From Gemmatimonadota bacterium (lineage in GTDB: Bacteria; Gemmatimonadota; Gemmatimonadetes; Gemmatimonadales; Gemmatimonadaceae), in assembly GCA_003152485.1 (NCBI GenBank), contig PMAE01000099.1:12792-67822 (forward strand): a DNA stretch of 55,031 bases, read 5' to 3'. A model generated the notes under the pieces. The model made no database searches. It was not told the DNA's origin and was given only the letters and a program-made list of their open reading frames with translations. Position numbers and translations under genes: made by a program. Shown piece after piece: positions 1 through 9,100 of the stretch. The number at the start of each line of letters is the position of its first letter. The first letter of the stretch is position 1.

Positions 1-59
1 GTGCCGAACCCCAGTTCGCTTGCCGTGACGTCGGTCCCCGGAAACGTCCGATACCGCAT
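1..59 (-). CDS. Aldo/keto reductase, N-terminal fragment (cut by window edge)
   Basis: Only the first 19 codons lie in the window. The ATG at 59-57 is preceded by a purine-rich GGGGGAG ribosome site, and the peptide begins MRYRTFPGTDVTASELGFG, the usual opening of NADPH-dependent aldo/keto reductases (first beta strand, then the S-x-x-G-F-G turn). It follows hemB on the same strand after 12 bases and is probably the last gene seen of the ccm-hem run. The substrate cannot be guessed from this fragment; the family call rests on the start motif alone. Confidence 0.6.
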   Translation of the reverse strand, partial: MRYRTFPGTDVTASELGFG

Positions 60-71
60 GCCGCGCTCCCC

Positions 72-1061
72 CTAGTCCTGGCCGTCGCGCAACCGCCGCG
101 CGGCCTCGATGGCGAAATACGTGATGATGAAATCCGCGCCCGCCCGACGGATGCCGGCGAGCGATTCCATCATGACCCGGTCCCGGTCCAGCCAGCCGCG
201 CTCGGCCGCCGCGCAGATCATTGCGTACTCTCCACTCACCTGATACGCCCCGACCGGGTAGCGGGTCGCCACCTTGACCCGGTGGACGATGTCGAGATAG
301 GGCCCCGCCGGTTTGACCAGGATCGCATCGGCGCCCTCCTCGATGTCGAGCATCGCCTCCCGGATCGCTTCATCGCCGTTCGCGGCATCCATCTGGTACC
401 CGCGCCGATCGCCCGACCGCGGCGTCGATTCGGCGGCCTCGCGAAACGGGCCAAAATACGCGGACGCGTACTTCGCCGCGTAGCTCAGGATCGGCGTCTC
501 CGAATGTCCAGCCGCATCGAGCGCGGAGCGGATCGCGCCGATCCGGCCATCCATCATGTCGCTCGGCGCCACGACATCGGCGCCGGCCGCGGCGTGCGAG
601 ACAGCGACGCGCTGGAGCAGTGGGAGCGTTGCGTCGTTGTCCACCTCGCCGCGAGCGGTCAGCACACCACAATGTCCGTGGTCGGTGTATTCGCACATGC
701 AGACGTCGGTGATAACGACCAGCTCGGGGAACTCGCGCTTCAAGGCCCGGACACCCTGCTGTACGGCGCCGTACTCGTCCCACCCCGCCGACCCGTTCGC
801 GTCCTTGACGTCGGGGATGCCGAAGAGGATCATGCCCCCGACTCCCGCGTCCACCGCCGTACTCGCGTCGTGCAGCATCTCGTCCACCGATGTCTGCGAG
901 ACGCCGGGCATCGACGCTACCGGGAGGCGGCGCTCGGCACCCGAGCGGACGAATACCGGCAAGATCAATTGGCCCGGATCGAGGTGAGTCTCGCGGACGA
1001 GCCGCCGGAGCGCTGCGCTGCGCCGCAGGCGACGGGGTCGGTAACTCGGGAACGACGGCAC
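72..1061 (-). CDS. hemB: Delta-aminolevulinic acid dehydratase (porphobilinogen synthase)
   Basis: Condenses two 5-aminolevulinate molecules into porphobilinogen in the cytoplasm, the first shared step of tetrapyrrole synthesis. The 329 residues are the normal family length. Both Schiff-base lysines are visible: Lys197 in SYAAKYASAY and Lys250 in LVKPAGPY. The metal site is DVCMCEYTDHGHCG with Cys121, Cys123 and Cys131, the three-cysteine form that binds catalytic zinc rather than the Asp-rich magnesium form. It lies 9 bases downstream of hemC on the same strand, so it is likely co-transcribed and heme precursor supply is tied to the upstream ccm genes. Confidence 0.96.
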   Translation of the reverse strand: MPSFPSYRPRRLRRSAALRRLVRETHLDPGQLILPVFVRSGAERRLPVASMPGVSQTSVDEMLHDASTAVDAGVGGMILFGIPDVKDANGSAGWDEYGAVQQGVRALKREFPELVVITDVCMCEYTDHGHCGVLTARGEVDNDATLPLLQRVAVSHAAAGADVVAPSDMMDGRIGAIRSALDAAGHSETPILSYAAKYASAYFGPFREAAESTPRSGDRRGYQMDAANGDEAIREAMLDIEEGADAILVKPAGPYLDIVHRVKVATRYPVGAYQVSGEYAMICAAAERGWLDRDRVMMESLAGIRRAGADFIITYFAIEAARRLRDGQD

Positions 1062-1070
1062 GATGGTAAT

Positions 1071-2078
1071 CTATTCCGGCTGCGGCGGTGCGACACGCGT
1101 GGCGCCCCGCAGCGTGGCGAGAATGTCCTCGGCGCCCCGGCTCCGCAAATCATCGGCGAGCGCGCGACCAGCGGCGACCGGATCTGCACCCACCACGCGA
1201 GCGCCACGGATCACTCGGCGGCCGCGGGGATCGGCGATCAGGCCGTGCAGGGTCCACACAATCCCCGCCGGGCCCCCCTCTTCCATGACCAGCGCCCCAA
1301 TGGGGACCTGACATCCGCCGTCCAACCCGGCCAGAAACGCGCGCTCGGCGCGCACCGCGCGCATCGTCGGCTCGTGGTCGATGGGGCCGAGCGCCTCCCG
1401 TGCGACGAGGTCGTCGGTCCGGATCTGTACCGCAATCGCGCCCTGCCCCGCCGCCGGCAGCCAGTCGGGTGCGTCGAGATAGGCCGAGATGTGTTGCGTC
1501 GCTTCCAACCGATGGAGCCCCGCCGCGGCCAGAATCGCAGCGTGCACCTGGCCTTCGTCCACTTTCCGCAGCCGCGTGGGCACGTTGCCGCGCAGTTCCA
1601 CCACTTCGAGATCGGGATACACCGCCAACAACTGTGCGCGGCGCCGAAGACTCGATGTGCCGACACGCGAGCCGCGCGGCAGGTCGGCGAGTCCGACGGC
1701 CCGCGCCGTGCTGCTGAGGACCAACACGTCACGCGGGTCCTCACGCGGGAGGACCGCGGCCAGGTCCAATCCAGGCACGGCATCGGTGGACAGATCCTTC
1801 AGCGAGTGCACCGCGCAGTCGATTTTCCCGCGACGGAGAGCGGTCTCGATCTCGGTCGTGAACAGCCCCTTGCCGCCGATCGCGCTCAGCGGTTCGTCGA
1901 GTCGTTTGTCCCCCGTCGTGACGAAGGTCACCAGCTCGCTCGGGATGCCCCGCTCGGCCAGCGCTGTTTGAACCATCCGAGCCTGCTTGAGGGCCAGCGT
2001 GGACGCCCGAGTCCCAATGCGCAGGTGGGACAGGTCGGACTGCGCCACCGCCTTTCGAGATGCGCGAGGTCGCGTCAC
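1071..2078 (-). CDS. hemC: Hydroxymethylbilane synthase (porphobilinogen deaminase)
   Basis: Polymerises four porphobilinogens into hydroxymethylbilane in the cytoplasm. The 335-residue protein shows IGTRASTLALKQA at the N-terminus, the catalytic aspartate in HSLKDLST (Asp95), TSSLRRRAQL, and Cys256 in GLDGGCQVP, the residue that carries the dipyrromethane cofactor. The frame is open much further upstream, but the GTG at 2078 overlaps the stop of the cobA-hemD gene as GTGA and gives the normal family length, so I chose it. The upstream extension would simply overlay hemD. Confidence 0.95.
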   Translation of the reverse strand: MTRPRASRKAVAQSDLSHLRIGTRASTLALKQARMVQTALAERGIPSELVTFVTTGDKRLDEPLSAIGGKGLFTTEIETALRRGKIDCAVHSLKDLSTDAVPGLDLAAVLPREDPRDVLVLSSTARAVGLADLPRGSRVGTSSLRRRAQLLAVYPDLEVVELRGNVPTRLRKVDEGQVHAAILAAAGLHRLEATQHISAYLDAPDWLPAAGQGAIAVQIRTDDLVAREALGPIDHEPTMRAVRAERAFLAGLDGGCQVPIGALVMEEGGPAGIVWTLHGLIADPRGRRVIRGARVVGADPVAAGRALADDLRSRGAEDILATLRGATRVAPPQPE

Positions 2079-3697
2079 CGCCGCACTCCGCGTGGCGCCC
2101 CGCGTGCGGCGGGGTCTGTGATCCCGTTCGGGATGCCGGCATCCGCGAGCGCCGTTCCCGCCCGCGACTGCGTGAGTATCGCCGCGGTCAATCCGTCGAT
2201 GGTGGCGGTCTCCGCTTCGGCCACCACAGGAATTCCCGCCGCTCGCGCCGCCGCGCTCGTGATCGGTCCGATCGCGGCCGCGTCCACGCGACCCGCCAGC
2301 TCGGGGCCCACCGCTTCGAGATAGCCGCGAACCGCCGACGCCGACGTGACGGTCACGAGGTCGAGGCCGCCGGCCGCGATCTGCGCGCATAGCGCGTCCG
2401 CGCCGCGCCCATCGAACACGGATCGATAGATCGGCAGCACATCGACGGTCGCACCGAGGCGTCGGAGACCAGAGGGCAGCACGTCGCGCGCGCCCAGGGC
2501 CGCGGGGTAGAGTACGCGCGCACCGCGTACATCGGTCCGCATCGCCAGGGCGGCGAGCACACCCTCCGCGACGAACCGGGCGGGCACCACGTCCACCCCA
2601 ATGCCGCACTCGAGCAACGCATCGGCAGTCGCCGGACCGACCGCGCTCACCACCACCCCGGCAAGCGCGCGCGCATCCAGCCCCGCCGCCCGCAGCGCGT
2701 CCCACACGATGCGAACGGCGTTCTGGCTCGTGAACACCACGTGGCGATACGTGGACAAGTGGGAGAGTGCCAGGGCAAGGGGCCCTCGATCCAACGGTTC
2801 GACGCGGGTCGCCGGCATCTCGGTGACGGCGGCGCCGAGCGCGCGAAGCCGCTCGCTGAGCGCGCTCGCCTGTGACGTGGCTCGTGTGACGAGGATGCGC
2901 CGCCCGAACAGCGGTCGTCGCTCTACCTGGTCGTACCAGCGGATCTCCTCGCGGAGCGCGACCACGCGTCCAATGACCGTGATCACGGGCGCCGTGAGTC
3001 CCGCCGCGGCCACTCGATCGGCGATGGTGGCGAGCGTCGCCACCAGGGTCGTCTGCGTAGGGTAGGTCCCCCACTGGATAGCGGCGGCCGGCATGTCGGG
3101 CGCCATGCCACCCGCGATCAGCGCGTCCGCCGTCGCGGGCAGCGATCGGATCCCCATGTATAGGACCACGGTCGTGCCGCTCGCCGCGACGGCAGACCAA
3201 TCAGTCTGAGTCGAGCCCTTGGTCGGATCTTCGTGTCCGGTCACGAACGTCACGCCGGTGGCGACGCCGCGATGGGTCACTGGGATGCCCGCATAGGCTG
3301 GAGCGGCGACTCCTGCGGTCACACCCGGTACGACCTCGAAGGGAATCCCGGCCGCCGCCAGCCGCTGCGCTTCTTCGCTGCCCCGACCGAACACGAAGGG
3401 ATCGCCTCCCTTGAGTCGAACGACGGATCGACCGACGCGCGCGAGACGCACGAGGAGCGCCGCAATGTCGTCCTGCCGTGCCGACGTATCGTCGCCGCCT
3501 CGTTTGCCGACGAAATGCAACTCTGGTGCATCCGTTCGCTGGGCGAGCGCGGTAGCCAGCAATTCGGAATTCACGAGCGCGTCGTGCACGATCGCGTCGC
3601 AGTCATCGAGGAGCGCGCGTGCGCGGACGGTAATCAGCCCCGGATCACCCGGTCCGGCGCCCACGAGATAGACGGTGCCCGATTGCGCCGTGCTCAC
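2075..3697 (-). CDS. cobA-hemD: Fused uroporphyrinogen-III C-methyltransferase / uroporphyrinogen-III synthase
   Basis: A 540-residue bifunctional enzyme. Residues 1 to about 250 are a SUMT domain: GAGPGDPG (13-20), the RLKGGDPFVFGRG loop and PGVTAGVAAPAYAGIPVTH. It uses S-adenosylmethionine to make precorrin-2, the entry to siroheme and B12. Residues from about 262 form a HemD domain, beginning RRILVTRA and carrying the VFTSQNAV segment, which cyclises hydroxymethylbilane to uroporphyrinogen III. One polypeptide therefore makes uroporphyrinogen III and can also methylate it. Such fusions are known in several phyla. The GTG start has GGGAG six bases upstream. It sits between ccmD and hemC. 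Confidence 0.93.
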   Translation of the reverse strand: MSTAQSGTVYLVGAGPGDPGLITVRARALLDDCDAIVHDALVNSELLATALAQRTDAPELHFVGKRGGDDTSARQDDIAALLVRLARVGRSVVRLKGGDPFVFGRGSEEAQRLAAAGIPFEVVPGVTAGVAAPAYAGIPVTHRGVATGVTFVTGHEDPTKGSTQTDWSAVAASGTTVVLYMGIRSLPATADALIAGGMAPDMPAAAIQWGTYPTQTTLVATLATIADRVAAAGLTAPVITVIGRVVALREEIRWYDQVERRPLFGRRILVTRATSQASALSERLRALGAAVTEMPATRVEPLDRGPLALALSHLSTYRHVVFTSQNAVRIVWDALRAAGLDARALAGVVVSAVGPATADALLECGIGVDVVPARFVAEGVLAALAMRTDVRGARVLYPAALGARDVLPSGLRRLGATVDVLPIYRSVFDGRGADALCAQIAAGGLDLVTVTSASAVRGYLEAVGPELAGRVDAAAIGPITSAAARAAGIPVVAEAETATIDGLTAAILTQSRAGTALADAGIPNGITDPAARGAPRGVRR

Positions 3698-3736
3698 GCC
3701 GTGCTCCCGTCGCCATCGCCGGCGCTCACGTCGTAC

Positions 3737-3901
3737 TCAGTCCGCGCGGGACGACGTGCCCGTGCGAGGGCCATCGCTCGCGCGCCGAATTCTCGCGGCC
3801 AATGCCCGCCCCCTCCACCACACGGATACCGCGTAGACGGTGAAGACTGTGATCGCCGCGGCGTAGGCCGCATAGGCGTAGCCCGCGTTGTCCGGAAGCA
3901 T
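3737..3901 (-). CDS. ccmD: CcmD-like small heme-export membrane protein
   Basis: A 54-codon ORF, easily missed, whose ATG (3901-3899) shares one base with the ccmC stop (TGATG). The product starts MLPDNAGYAYAAYAAAITVF, then VYAVSVWW, then an arginine-rich tail (RGRALAARIRRAS). This is the CcmD pattern: a short aromatic periplasmic lead, one membrane helix (about residues 9-28) and a basic cytoplasmic end. CcmD helps release holo-CcmE from the CcmABC complex. Position directly after ccmC is classic. Sequence conservation in this family is poor, so topology and context carry the call. Confidence 0.8.
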   Translation of the reverse strand: MLPDNAGYAYAAYAAAITVFTVYAVSVWWRGRALAARIRRASDGPRTGTSSRAD

Positions 3902-4695
3902 CAGTCAGCCCTCCCACTACTCGCGCCGTCCTCAACCAAGTCCGCAATGGTGGCCAGCCGATAGCGTGCGCGCAGCAACGCCACGAAGAGCAGCACAAAC
4001 GTCGCGAACGAGATCATCAACGTCGTCAACATCTCCGACGGAAGCGAGGGCGCGCTCGGCTTGAGCACGATCGGCTGCGGGTGGAGCGTCCGAAACAGAT
4101 ACACGCTCAGATGGATGAACGGGATGAGCAGCCCCGCGAGGATCGCGAGCACTGCCGAATACCGCGCACGCTGTGCCCGGTCCTCCACCGCCTGTCGCAG
4201 AATCAGGTAGGCGAGGATGATCAGCCACAGGAACAGCGTCGACGTAAGGCGCGCGTCGCCAGACCACCAGGTGCCCCACACTGGCTTCGCCCACAGGGGG
4301 CCCGTGACCAGCACGATCGTCGTAAACGCCAGCCCCACCTCCGCCGCGCACTCGGCCACGCGATCGAGCTTCGGGTCGCGGAGCCAGAGGTACAACACAC
4401 TCGCCACCGCCATCAGCGCGAAGGCGAGGTATAGCGCGGTGATGGCGGCGGGCACGTGGATGTAGAAGATCTTTTGTGCGGGGCCCTGCGACGCTTCGAT
4501 TGGCGTGAAATAGGCGATTCGCACGCAGTCACCGATGAAGGCGACGACGGCCACCCACGCCAGCCACCCAAACGGTCGCGAGAGTTGACGCAACGCCGCA
4601 CCTCGCGCCGCGTCGCCCTCGGGACCACCACCGAACAGCAGGCCGCCGGACGCGTCGAGTCTGGGGGAGCGCTCAGTACCGGCTATGGCGCCCAT
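3901..4695 (-). CDS. ccmC: Cytochrome c maturation heme handling protein CcmC
   Basis: An integral membrane protein (264 residues, six predicted helices) that presents heme to the chaperone CcmE. It contains the tryptophan-rich periplasmic motif WGTWWSGDARLTS (WGTWW at 140-144) and the two heme-ligand histidines expected on either side of it, His80 in YIHVPAA and His195 in FIHLSV. An N-terminal cytoplasmic extension of about 40 residues is longer than usual. It lies 3 bases after ccmB, and its stop overlaps the start of ccmD. CcmE, F, G and H are not in this window. Confidence 0.95.
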   Translation of the reverse strand: MGAIAGTERSPRLDASGGLLFGGGPEGDAARGAALRQLSRPFGWLAWVAVVAFIGDCVRIAYFTPIEASQGPAQKIFYIHVPAAITALYLAFALMAVASVLYLWLRDPKLDRVAECAAEVGLAFTTIVLVTGPLWAKPVWGTWWSGDARLTSTLFLWLIILAYLILRQAVEDRAQRARYSAVLAILAGLLIPFIHLSVYLFRTLHPQPIVLKPSAPSLPSEMLTTLMISFATFVLLFVALLRARYRLATIADLVEDGASSGRAD

Positions 4696-4698
4696 ATG

Positions 4699-5400
4699 TC
4701 ACCGTTCGATCGTGAAGGGATAGGCGACGGTACACGCCGCCACGAAGACGAGGTCGAAGGCGACCAACAATCGGATCCAATCCAACGCGCCTGAGAGCGG
4801 CCGACCGTTTACCACCAGCACGGTCGCCTGCGCGGCCGCGGTCACGACGGGCACGAAAAACGGGAGGGCCAACACGGGCAGTAGGAGCTCGGCGAGTCGG
4901 GTGTTGACTGCCATGGCGCTGAAGAGCGTGCCCACCGCGACCATGCCCGTCGCCGCCAGCACCGCGACCCCCGCGATCGCCGCGACCGCCCCCCACCCGA
5001 GCGACAGGTTGTAGAACAGGACCACGATCGGGATCGCCACGACCTGCACACCGAGCACGAAGATCAGGTTTGCGAGTGCCTTACCGAGGAACACGGCTTC
5101 CCGGCTGATCGGAGCAATCAACAGACCGTCGATCGCCCGGTCGGCGAGTTCCGCCCCGAACGACCGGTTGAGTCCGAGCAACCCCGAAAATGTAAAGATG
5201 ACCCACAGCACACCGGGTGCCAAGTCGATCGCCGCCACCGCCGTCGGGTCCCACGTGTACAAGAAAATCGCGGCCGCCAGCACCGTGAATACCGCCGCCG
5301 ACAGGAACGCCGCACGAGTCCGGAGCTCGACCGTGAGATCTTTCCGCGCGATCGTCCACGCGGCGGCCAGCACGCCCGGTGTCACAGCTGGCGGCGTCAT
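4699..5400 (-). CDS. ccmB: Heme exporter membrane subunit CcmB
   Basis: A 233-residue, six-helix membrane permease that pairs with the CcmA ATPase in the CcmABCD complex, which releases heme-loaded CcmE. The family features present are an N-terminal segment ARKDLTVELRTRAAF before the first helix, FTFSGLLGLNRSF in the loop region, and LLIAPISREAVFLGKALAN. Its ATG overlaps the ccmA stop by four bases (ATGA), so the two subunits are probably translationally coupled. It is followed by ccmC after 3 bases. Confidence 0.94.
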   Translation of the reverse strand: MTPPAVTPGVLAAAWTIARKDLTVELRTRAAFLSAAVFTVLAAAIFLYTWDPTAVAAIDLAPGVLWVIFTFSGLLGLNRSFGAELADRAIDGLLIAPISREAVFLGKALANLIFVLGVQVVAIPIVVLFYNLSLGWGAVAAIAGVAVLAATGMVAVGTLFSAMAVNTRLAELLLPVLALPFFVPVVTAAAQATVLVVNGRPLSGALDWIRLLVAFDLVFVAACTVAYPFTIER

Positions 5401-6128
5401 GCGACCGCCCCTACCAGCGCCCGATATTCGGCGGAGAATGTCGCCGCATCGATCGCGTCGCGCCGATCGTAGCGTACGAACCGCCCCTCGCGCATGACGG
5501 CCACGTATGTGGCCAAGACCAGTCCCTCGTCGAGATGGTGGGTCACGAGTATGAGGGCCGCACCATCCGATTTCAGCTCCGCCAAGGCGTCGGAGAGCGC
5601 GGCGGCGCCGACGGCATCCAGGCCGGTATACGGCTCGTCGAGCAGCACCACTCGGGGAGCGTGAACGAAGGCTCGCGCGATCGAGACCCGCTGCTGCAAC
5701 CCCCGGCTCAACACGCGCACCGGCGAATCGGCACGGTCCATCACCCCCAACCGCGCAAGCGCGGACTCCGCCGACACCCGGGGCGACGCGAGGCCGTGCA
5801 GTCGGGCGGCGAACTCCACGTTTTCCCGCGCCGTGAGCGCGGGATACAGCATCGTGTGGTGCGAGATCAACCCGACCTGCGCCCGCGCCGACACGCCGCC
5901 GGGGAGACTGACCCCGGCCACGCTAGCAGTCCCGCCCGACGGATCGAGCAGTCCGGCCAGCACGCGGAGGAGCGTCGTCTTGCCGGCGCCATTCGGACCG
6001 AACACGGCGAGGCAGTCGCCCGGTGCAACCGTCAGATCGACACCACTGAGTGCCTCGCGGCGGTCGAACCGTCGGATCAGCCCGCGTGTCTCGATCGTGG
6101 CCACCGGCGGCGTTGGCACTGAGTGCAC
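5397..6128 (-). CDS. ccmA: Cytochrome c maturation ABC ATPase CcmA
   Basis: A 243-residue cytoplasmic ATPase of the CcmABCD heme-handling complex. The Walker A motif GPNGAGKT is at 44-51, the signature loop LSRGLQQR at 140-147, and Walker B VVLLDEP at 160-166, followed by the D-loop and an H-loop histidine in VTHHLDEG. It is first in the operon ccmA-B-C-D, cobA-hemD, hemC, hemB, so one promoter may drive heme synthesis and cytochrome c assembly together. The GTG start is only six bases downstream of a TAGATT hexamer, which suggests a leaderless message. Confidence 0.95.
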   Translation of the reverse strand: MHSVPTPPVATIETRGLIRRFDRREALSGVDLTVAPGDCLAVFGPNGAGKTTLLRVLAGLLDPSGGTASVAGVSLPGGVSARAQVGLISHHTMLYPALTARENVEFAARLHGLASPRVSAESALARLGVMDRADSPVRVLSRGLQQRVSIARAFVHAPRVVLLDEPYTGLDAVGAAALSDALAELKSDGAALILVTHHLDEGLVLATYVAVMREGRFVRYDRRDAIDAATFSAEYRALVGAVA

Positions 6129-6134
6129 GGGCAG

Positions 6135-6140
6135 AATCTA
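6135..6140 (-). promoter_or_regulatory. Candidate -10 element (TAGATT) for the ccm-hem operon
   Basis: TAGATT read on the minus strand, separated by 6 bases from the ccmA GTG. This is the distance at which transcription would begin on the start codon itself. No recognisable -35 element lies 17 bases upstream. It belongs to the TANNTT series seen before several genes in this window. Confidence 0.45.
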
Positions 6141-6249
6141 GCGTACCCGCCAGAGCGCAGAGGGCCGAGACCGGATGACCCACAGAGGCTTCGCCCCTCG
6201 GAAATAGCCCTCGTCGCCGGACCTCTGGCCCCTGACCGCTGCCCGTCGC

Positions 6250-6255
6250 CAGATT
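6250..6255 (+). promoter_or_regulatory. Weak -10-like element (CAGATT) before acs
   Basis: CAGATT ends 7 bases before the GTG at 6263, the same spacing as the TANNTT elements elsewhere, but its first base is off consensus. The 134-base divergent gap 6129-6262 otherwise holds only short GC-rich imperfect inverted repeats. Confidence 0.3.
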
Positions 6256-6262
6256 CCACGGC

Positions 6263-8218
6263 GTGAACGACATCGACGTCCTCATGGACGAGCGGCGCCG
6301 ATTCCCGCCGCCCGAGCAGTTCCGCCAACACGCCGCGGTGCGCGACCCGTCGGTCTACCAGCGCGCGGCCGCCGACCCGGAGGCGTATTGGGCCAGCCGG
6401 GCGCGCGAGCTGGACTGGTACACCCCGTGGACCCGGGTGATGGACTGGACGCCTCCGCACGTCACATGGTTCGCCGGTGGGACGCTCAATGTGTCGGTGA
6501 ACTGCGTGGATCGGCATCTCGCGACTCGGCGCGACAAGCCGGCGATCGTGTGGGAGGGCGAGCCCGGTGATCGGCGTCGCCTCACCTACGGTGAGCTGTC
6601 CGGCGAGGTCAATCGCTGCGCGAACGCGCTCCGGACTCTGGGCGTGCGGCGCGACGACCGCGTCGCGATCTATCTGCCGCTGATCCCGGAGGCCGCGATC
6701 GCGATGCTCGCGTGCACCCGGATCGGCGCCATCCATTCGGTGGTCTTCGGCGGCTTTTCTCCTGACTCACTCCGCGACCGCATCAACGATGCGCGCGCCA
6801 AGCTGCTGATCACCGGCGACATCGGCTACCGCCGTGGCCAACCGGTCCCGCTGAAACGCAACGCCGATGCCGCGGTCGCGGATTGCCCGACGATCGAACA
6901 CGTGCTCGTCGTGCGGCGTACCGCCTATCAGGCGGCGCCCGGCGTGGCATTCCACGCGCCGCGCGATGTCTGGTGGCACGACGTCATGCGCGTCGCGGCG
7001 GCCGAGTGCCCGCCGGAGCACATGGATGCGGAGGACGTGCTGTACATCCTGTACACGTCCGGCACCACGGGTCGGCCGAAGGGCATCGTACACACGACCG
7101 GCGGCTATCTCACCGGCGTCGCGGCCACGACACGTGATGTGTTCGACCTGCGCGAAGACGATGTGTTCTGGTGTACGGCCGACGTCGGCTGGGTCACGGG
7201 CCATTCGTACGTGGTGTACGGTCCACTCGCCAACGGCGCGACGACCTTCATGTACGAGGGCGCACCCGATTGGCCGGACAAGGACCGCTTCTGGGCCCTC
7301 TGCGAGGCGCATGGGGTGACGGTGCTGTACACGGCGCCCACGGCCATCCGCGCGTTCATGAAGTGGGGCGATGCGTACCCCGCCCGCCACGACCTGTCGC
7401 GTCTCCGTCTCCTGGGATCCGTCGGTGAGCCCATCAACCCCGAGGCCTGGATCTGGTATCGGCACCACATCGGCGGTGAGCGGTGCCCGATCGTCGATAC
7501 GTGGTGGCAGACGGAGACGGGTGCGATCGTGATCTCCCCGCTCCCCGGCCTCACCGACACGAAGCCCGGCAGCGCGACGGTGGCACTCCCGGGCTATAGC
7601 GCGGACCTACTCGATCGCGCCGGCAACCCGATCCCGGTGGGCGGCGGATTCCTCGCCATGACGCGACCCTGGCCGTCGATGCTTCGGACGATCTGGGGGG
7701 ACGACGCCCGCTACGTCGAGACGTACTTCACGAAATGGCCGCAGCGTCCCGACCTGTATTTCGCGGGCGACGGCGCGAAGCGCGACGACGACGGCTACTA
7801 CTGGATCCTGGGTCGCGTCGATGACGTCCTCAACGTGGCCGGCCACCGCATCGGCACCATGGAGGTCGAGTCGGTGCTCGTCTCCCACCCGTCCGTGGCC
7901 GAAGCTGCGGTCGTTGGGCGCCACCACGACATCAAAGGGCAAGCGCTCGCCGCATTCGTGACGCTCCGTATCGGCCAGGAGTCTTCCAATGAGTTGCGCG
8001 AGGAGCTCCGTCGTCACGTAGTGGACAAGATCGGCGCGATCGCGCGTCCCGACGACGTCCTCTTTACGGCCGATCTCCCCAAGACCCGATCGGGGAAGAT
8101 CATGCGACGCCTCTTGCGTGATATCGCTGAAGGACGGGCCCTCGGGGATACGACGACCCTAGCCGATCCAACGGTGGTGGCAGGGCTCAAGGAACAGTAC
8201 GAATCGTTGGAAAGCTGA
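6263..8218 (+). CDS. acs: Acetyl-CoA synthetase (AMP-forming)
   Basis: Activates acetate with ATP and CoA through an acetyl-AMP intermediate. The 651 residues match the family length. Visible motifs are the P-loop-like [11 protein letters not shown] (264-274), the acetate-pocket segment [19 protein letters not shown] in the adenylation core, and [11 protein letters not shown] near the C-terminus, whose Lys612 is the catalytic lysine controlled by acetylation in this family. A GTG at 6263 and an in-frame ATG at 6284 are both possible starts; the upstream hexamer favours the GTG. It is a stand-alone gene, divergent from the ccm operon. Confidence 0.95.
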   Translation: MNDIDVLMDERRRFPPPEQFRQHAAVRDPSVYQRAAADPEAYWASRARELDWYTPWTRVMDWTPPHVTWFAGGTLNVSVNCVDRHLATRRDKPAIVWEGEPGDRRRLTYGELSGEVNRCANALRTLGVRRDDRVAIYLPLIPEAAIAMLACTRIGAIHSVVFGGFSPDSLRDRINDARAKLLITGDIGYRRGQPVPLKRNADAAVADCPTIEHVLVVRRTAYQAAPGVAFHAPRDVWWHDVMRVAAAECPPEHMDAEDVLYILYTSGTTGRPKGIVHTTGGYLTGVAATTRDVFDLREDDVFWCTADVGWVTGHSYVVYGPLANGATTFMYEGAPDWPDKDRFWALCEAHGVTVLYTAPTAIRAFMKWGDAYPARHDLSRLRLLGSVGEPINPEAWIWYRHHIGGERCPIVDTWWQTETGAIVISPLPGLTDTKPGSATVALPGYSADLLDRAGNPIPVGGGFLAMTRPWPSMLRTIWGDDARYVETYFTKWPQRPDLYFAGDGAKRDDDGYYWILGRVDDVLNVAGHRIGTMEVESVLVSHPSVAEAAVVGRHHDIKGQALAAFVTLRIGQESSNELREELRRHVVDKIGAIARPDDVLFTADLPKTRSGKIMRRLLRDIAEGRALGDTTTLADPTVVAGLKEQYESLES

Positions 8219-8265
8219 CCCGGACTGAGACCGACGGTCCTCCCACACCAGACGGCCTCAACAGT

Positions 8266-8271
8266 TATATT
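8266..8271 (+). promoter_or_regulatory. Candidate -10 element (TATATT) abutting a small gene
   Basis: TATATT lies directly against the ATG at 8272 and six bases before an in-frame GTG at 8278. If it is a -10 box, the message would begin near 8278, so the GTG may be the true start and the transcript leaderless. Confidence 0.45.
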
Positions 8272-8667
8272 ATGGATGTGTTCGGTCGCCTCTTTCCTGA
8301 ATCGCTCTTCCCGCGAAAGCTGTCGGACGCCGCCGAGCGACGGCTCCGTCTGGCGCAAGCACGCGCGGAAGAGGCCGTCATCCGCGCCCACGTGGACAAC
8401 GCCCTCATGTTCGTCGATACGCTGGCCGAGGAGTTGTCCTTCGACCGCGCGATCGACACCTACGTGCGCGTCATGGGGGTGCCGGAGCCGCTCGCGAGCA
8501 CGATCGCGACCCGGGCGTTGGTCGCCCTCGGCCAGGATCTGGTCACCGCCACTCGCCGCCCATCATCACGCGACACCGAGCCGGTCACCGGCGGCGAAGA
8601 GGATAGCCGCCCCCGCCTCCGGATCAACGACGCCGATCCCCGGCACCGGTCGATCAAACGGGCCTGA
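8272..8667 (+). CDS. Unknown small helical protein
   Basis: 131 codons; I do not recognise the family. The first 90 residues look like amphipathic helices rich in Ala, Leu, Arg and Glu (for example LSDAAERRLRLAQARAEEAV and FVDTLAEELSFDRAIDTYVR); the last 40 are polar and probably disordered. There is no signal peptide, membrane segment or metal motif. Third codon positions are mostly G or C in this frame, which supports it over an overlapping frame starting at 8276. The true start may be the GTG at 8278. Its 3-prime end overlaps the convergent VKOR gene by 14 bases. Confidence 0.5.
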   Translation: MDVFGRLFPESLFPRKLSDAAERRLRLAQARAEEAVIRAHVDNALMFVDTLAEELSFDRAIDTYVRVMGVPEPLASTIATRALVALGQDLVTATRRPSSRDTEPVTGGEEDSRPRLRINDADPRHRSIKRA

Positions 8668-9073
8668 GTAGCTCCGCCAAGCACACGCCGAACATCAGCG
8701 TGACGATGATCGCGGACCCGATGCAGTACATGCAGATCGCGTGGATCACGAAGAACTCGATCCAGGTGAGGTAGGCGGAGAAGAGGACGCCCGCCCCCGT
8801 CATCGCAGTCAGCGATCGGGTCACCCGTGCGGAGGACGCCCAGCGCGTCTGCGTACCCGCCACCGCCACGACCAGCGTCGTGAAATAAAACACGGCACCC
8901 CACGCGGCCACCGGGATGCCGAACAGCACCGACCACCGGCTGGTCTGGACGCGCTCGCATGAGCCCATCGCGCACGCGAGCTCGGCGATGTAACCCAGTT
9001 TGTAGAGCGTGAGGTAGAGCGAGAGGAACAGCCCCGCGAGCGCCAGCAGCGCGACCAGCATTCGGTTAGTCAC
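8654..9073 (-). CDS. Vitamin K epoxide reductase (VKOR) family membrane protein
   Basis: A 139-residue, four-helix membrane protein. Bacterial VKORs reoxidise DsbA-like proteins and pass electrons to quinones, replacing DsbB. The loop cysteines Cys34 and Cys39 (ACAMGSCERVQTSRWS) and the membrane CxxC, Cys114-Met-Tyr-Cys117, are both present. The thioredoxin-like partner domain fused in some VKORs is absent here; instead a separate DsbA-like gene lies 27 bases upstream on the same strand, which strongly suggests the two form one disulfide-making pathway. Start is GTG. Confidence 0.9.
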   Translation of the reverse strand: MTNRMLVALLALAGLFLSLYLTLYKLGYIAELACAMGSCERVQTSRWSVLFGIPVAAWGAVFYFTTLVVAVAGTQTRWASSARVTRSLTAMTGAGVLFSAYLTWIEFFVIHAICMYCIGSAIIVTLMFGVCLAELLRPV

Positions 9074-9100
9074 CGTCGGGCCGGTGTGCGGGCGCCGGGA

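Noticed and set aside
282-2324. A 680-codon open frame on the plus strand across hemB, hemC and hemD
   Set aside because: It lies antisense to three unmistakable genes; its product is Arg/His/Asp-rich with no family motif, as expected from the complement of high-GC codons.
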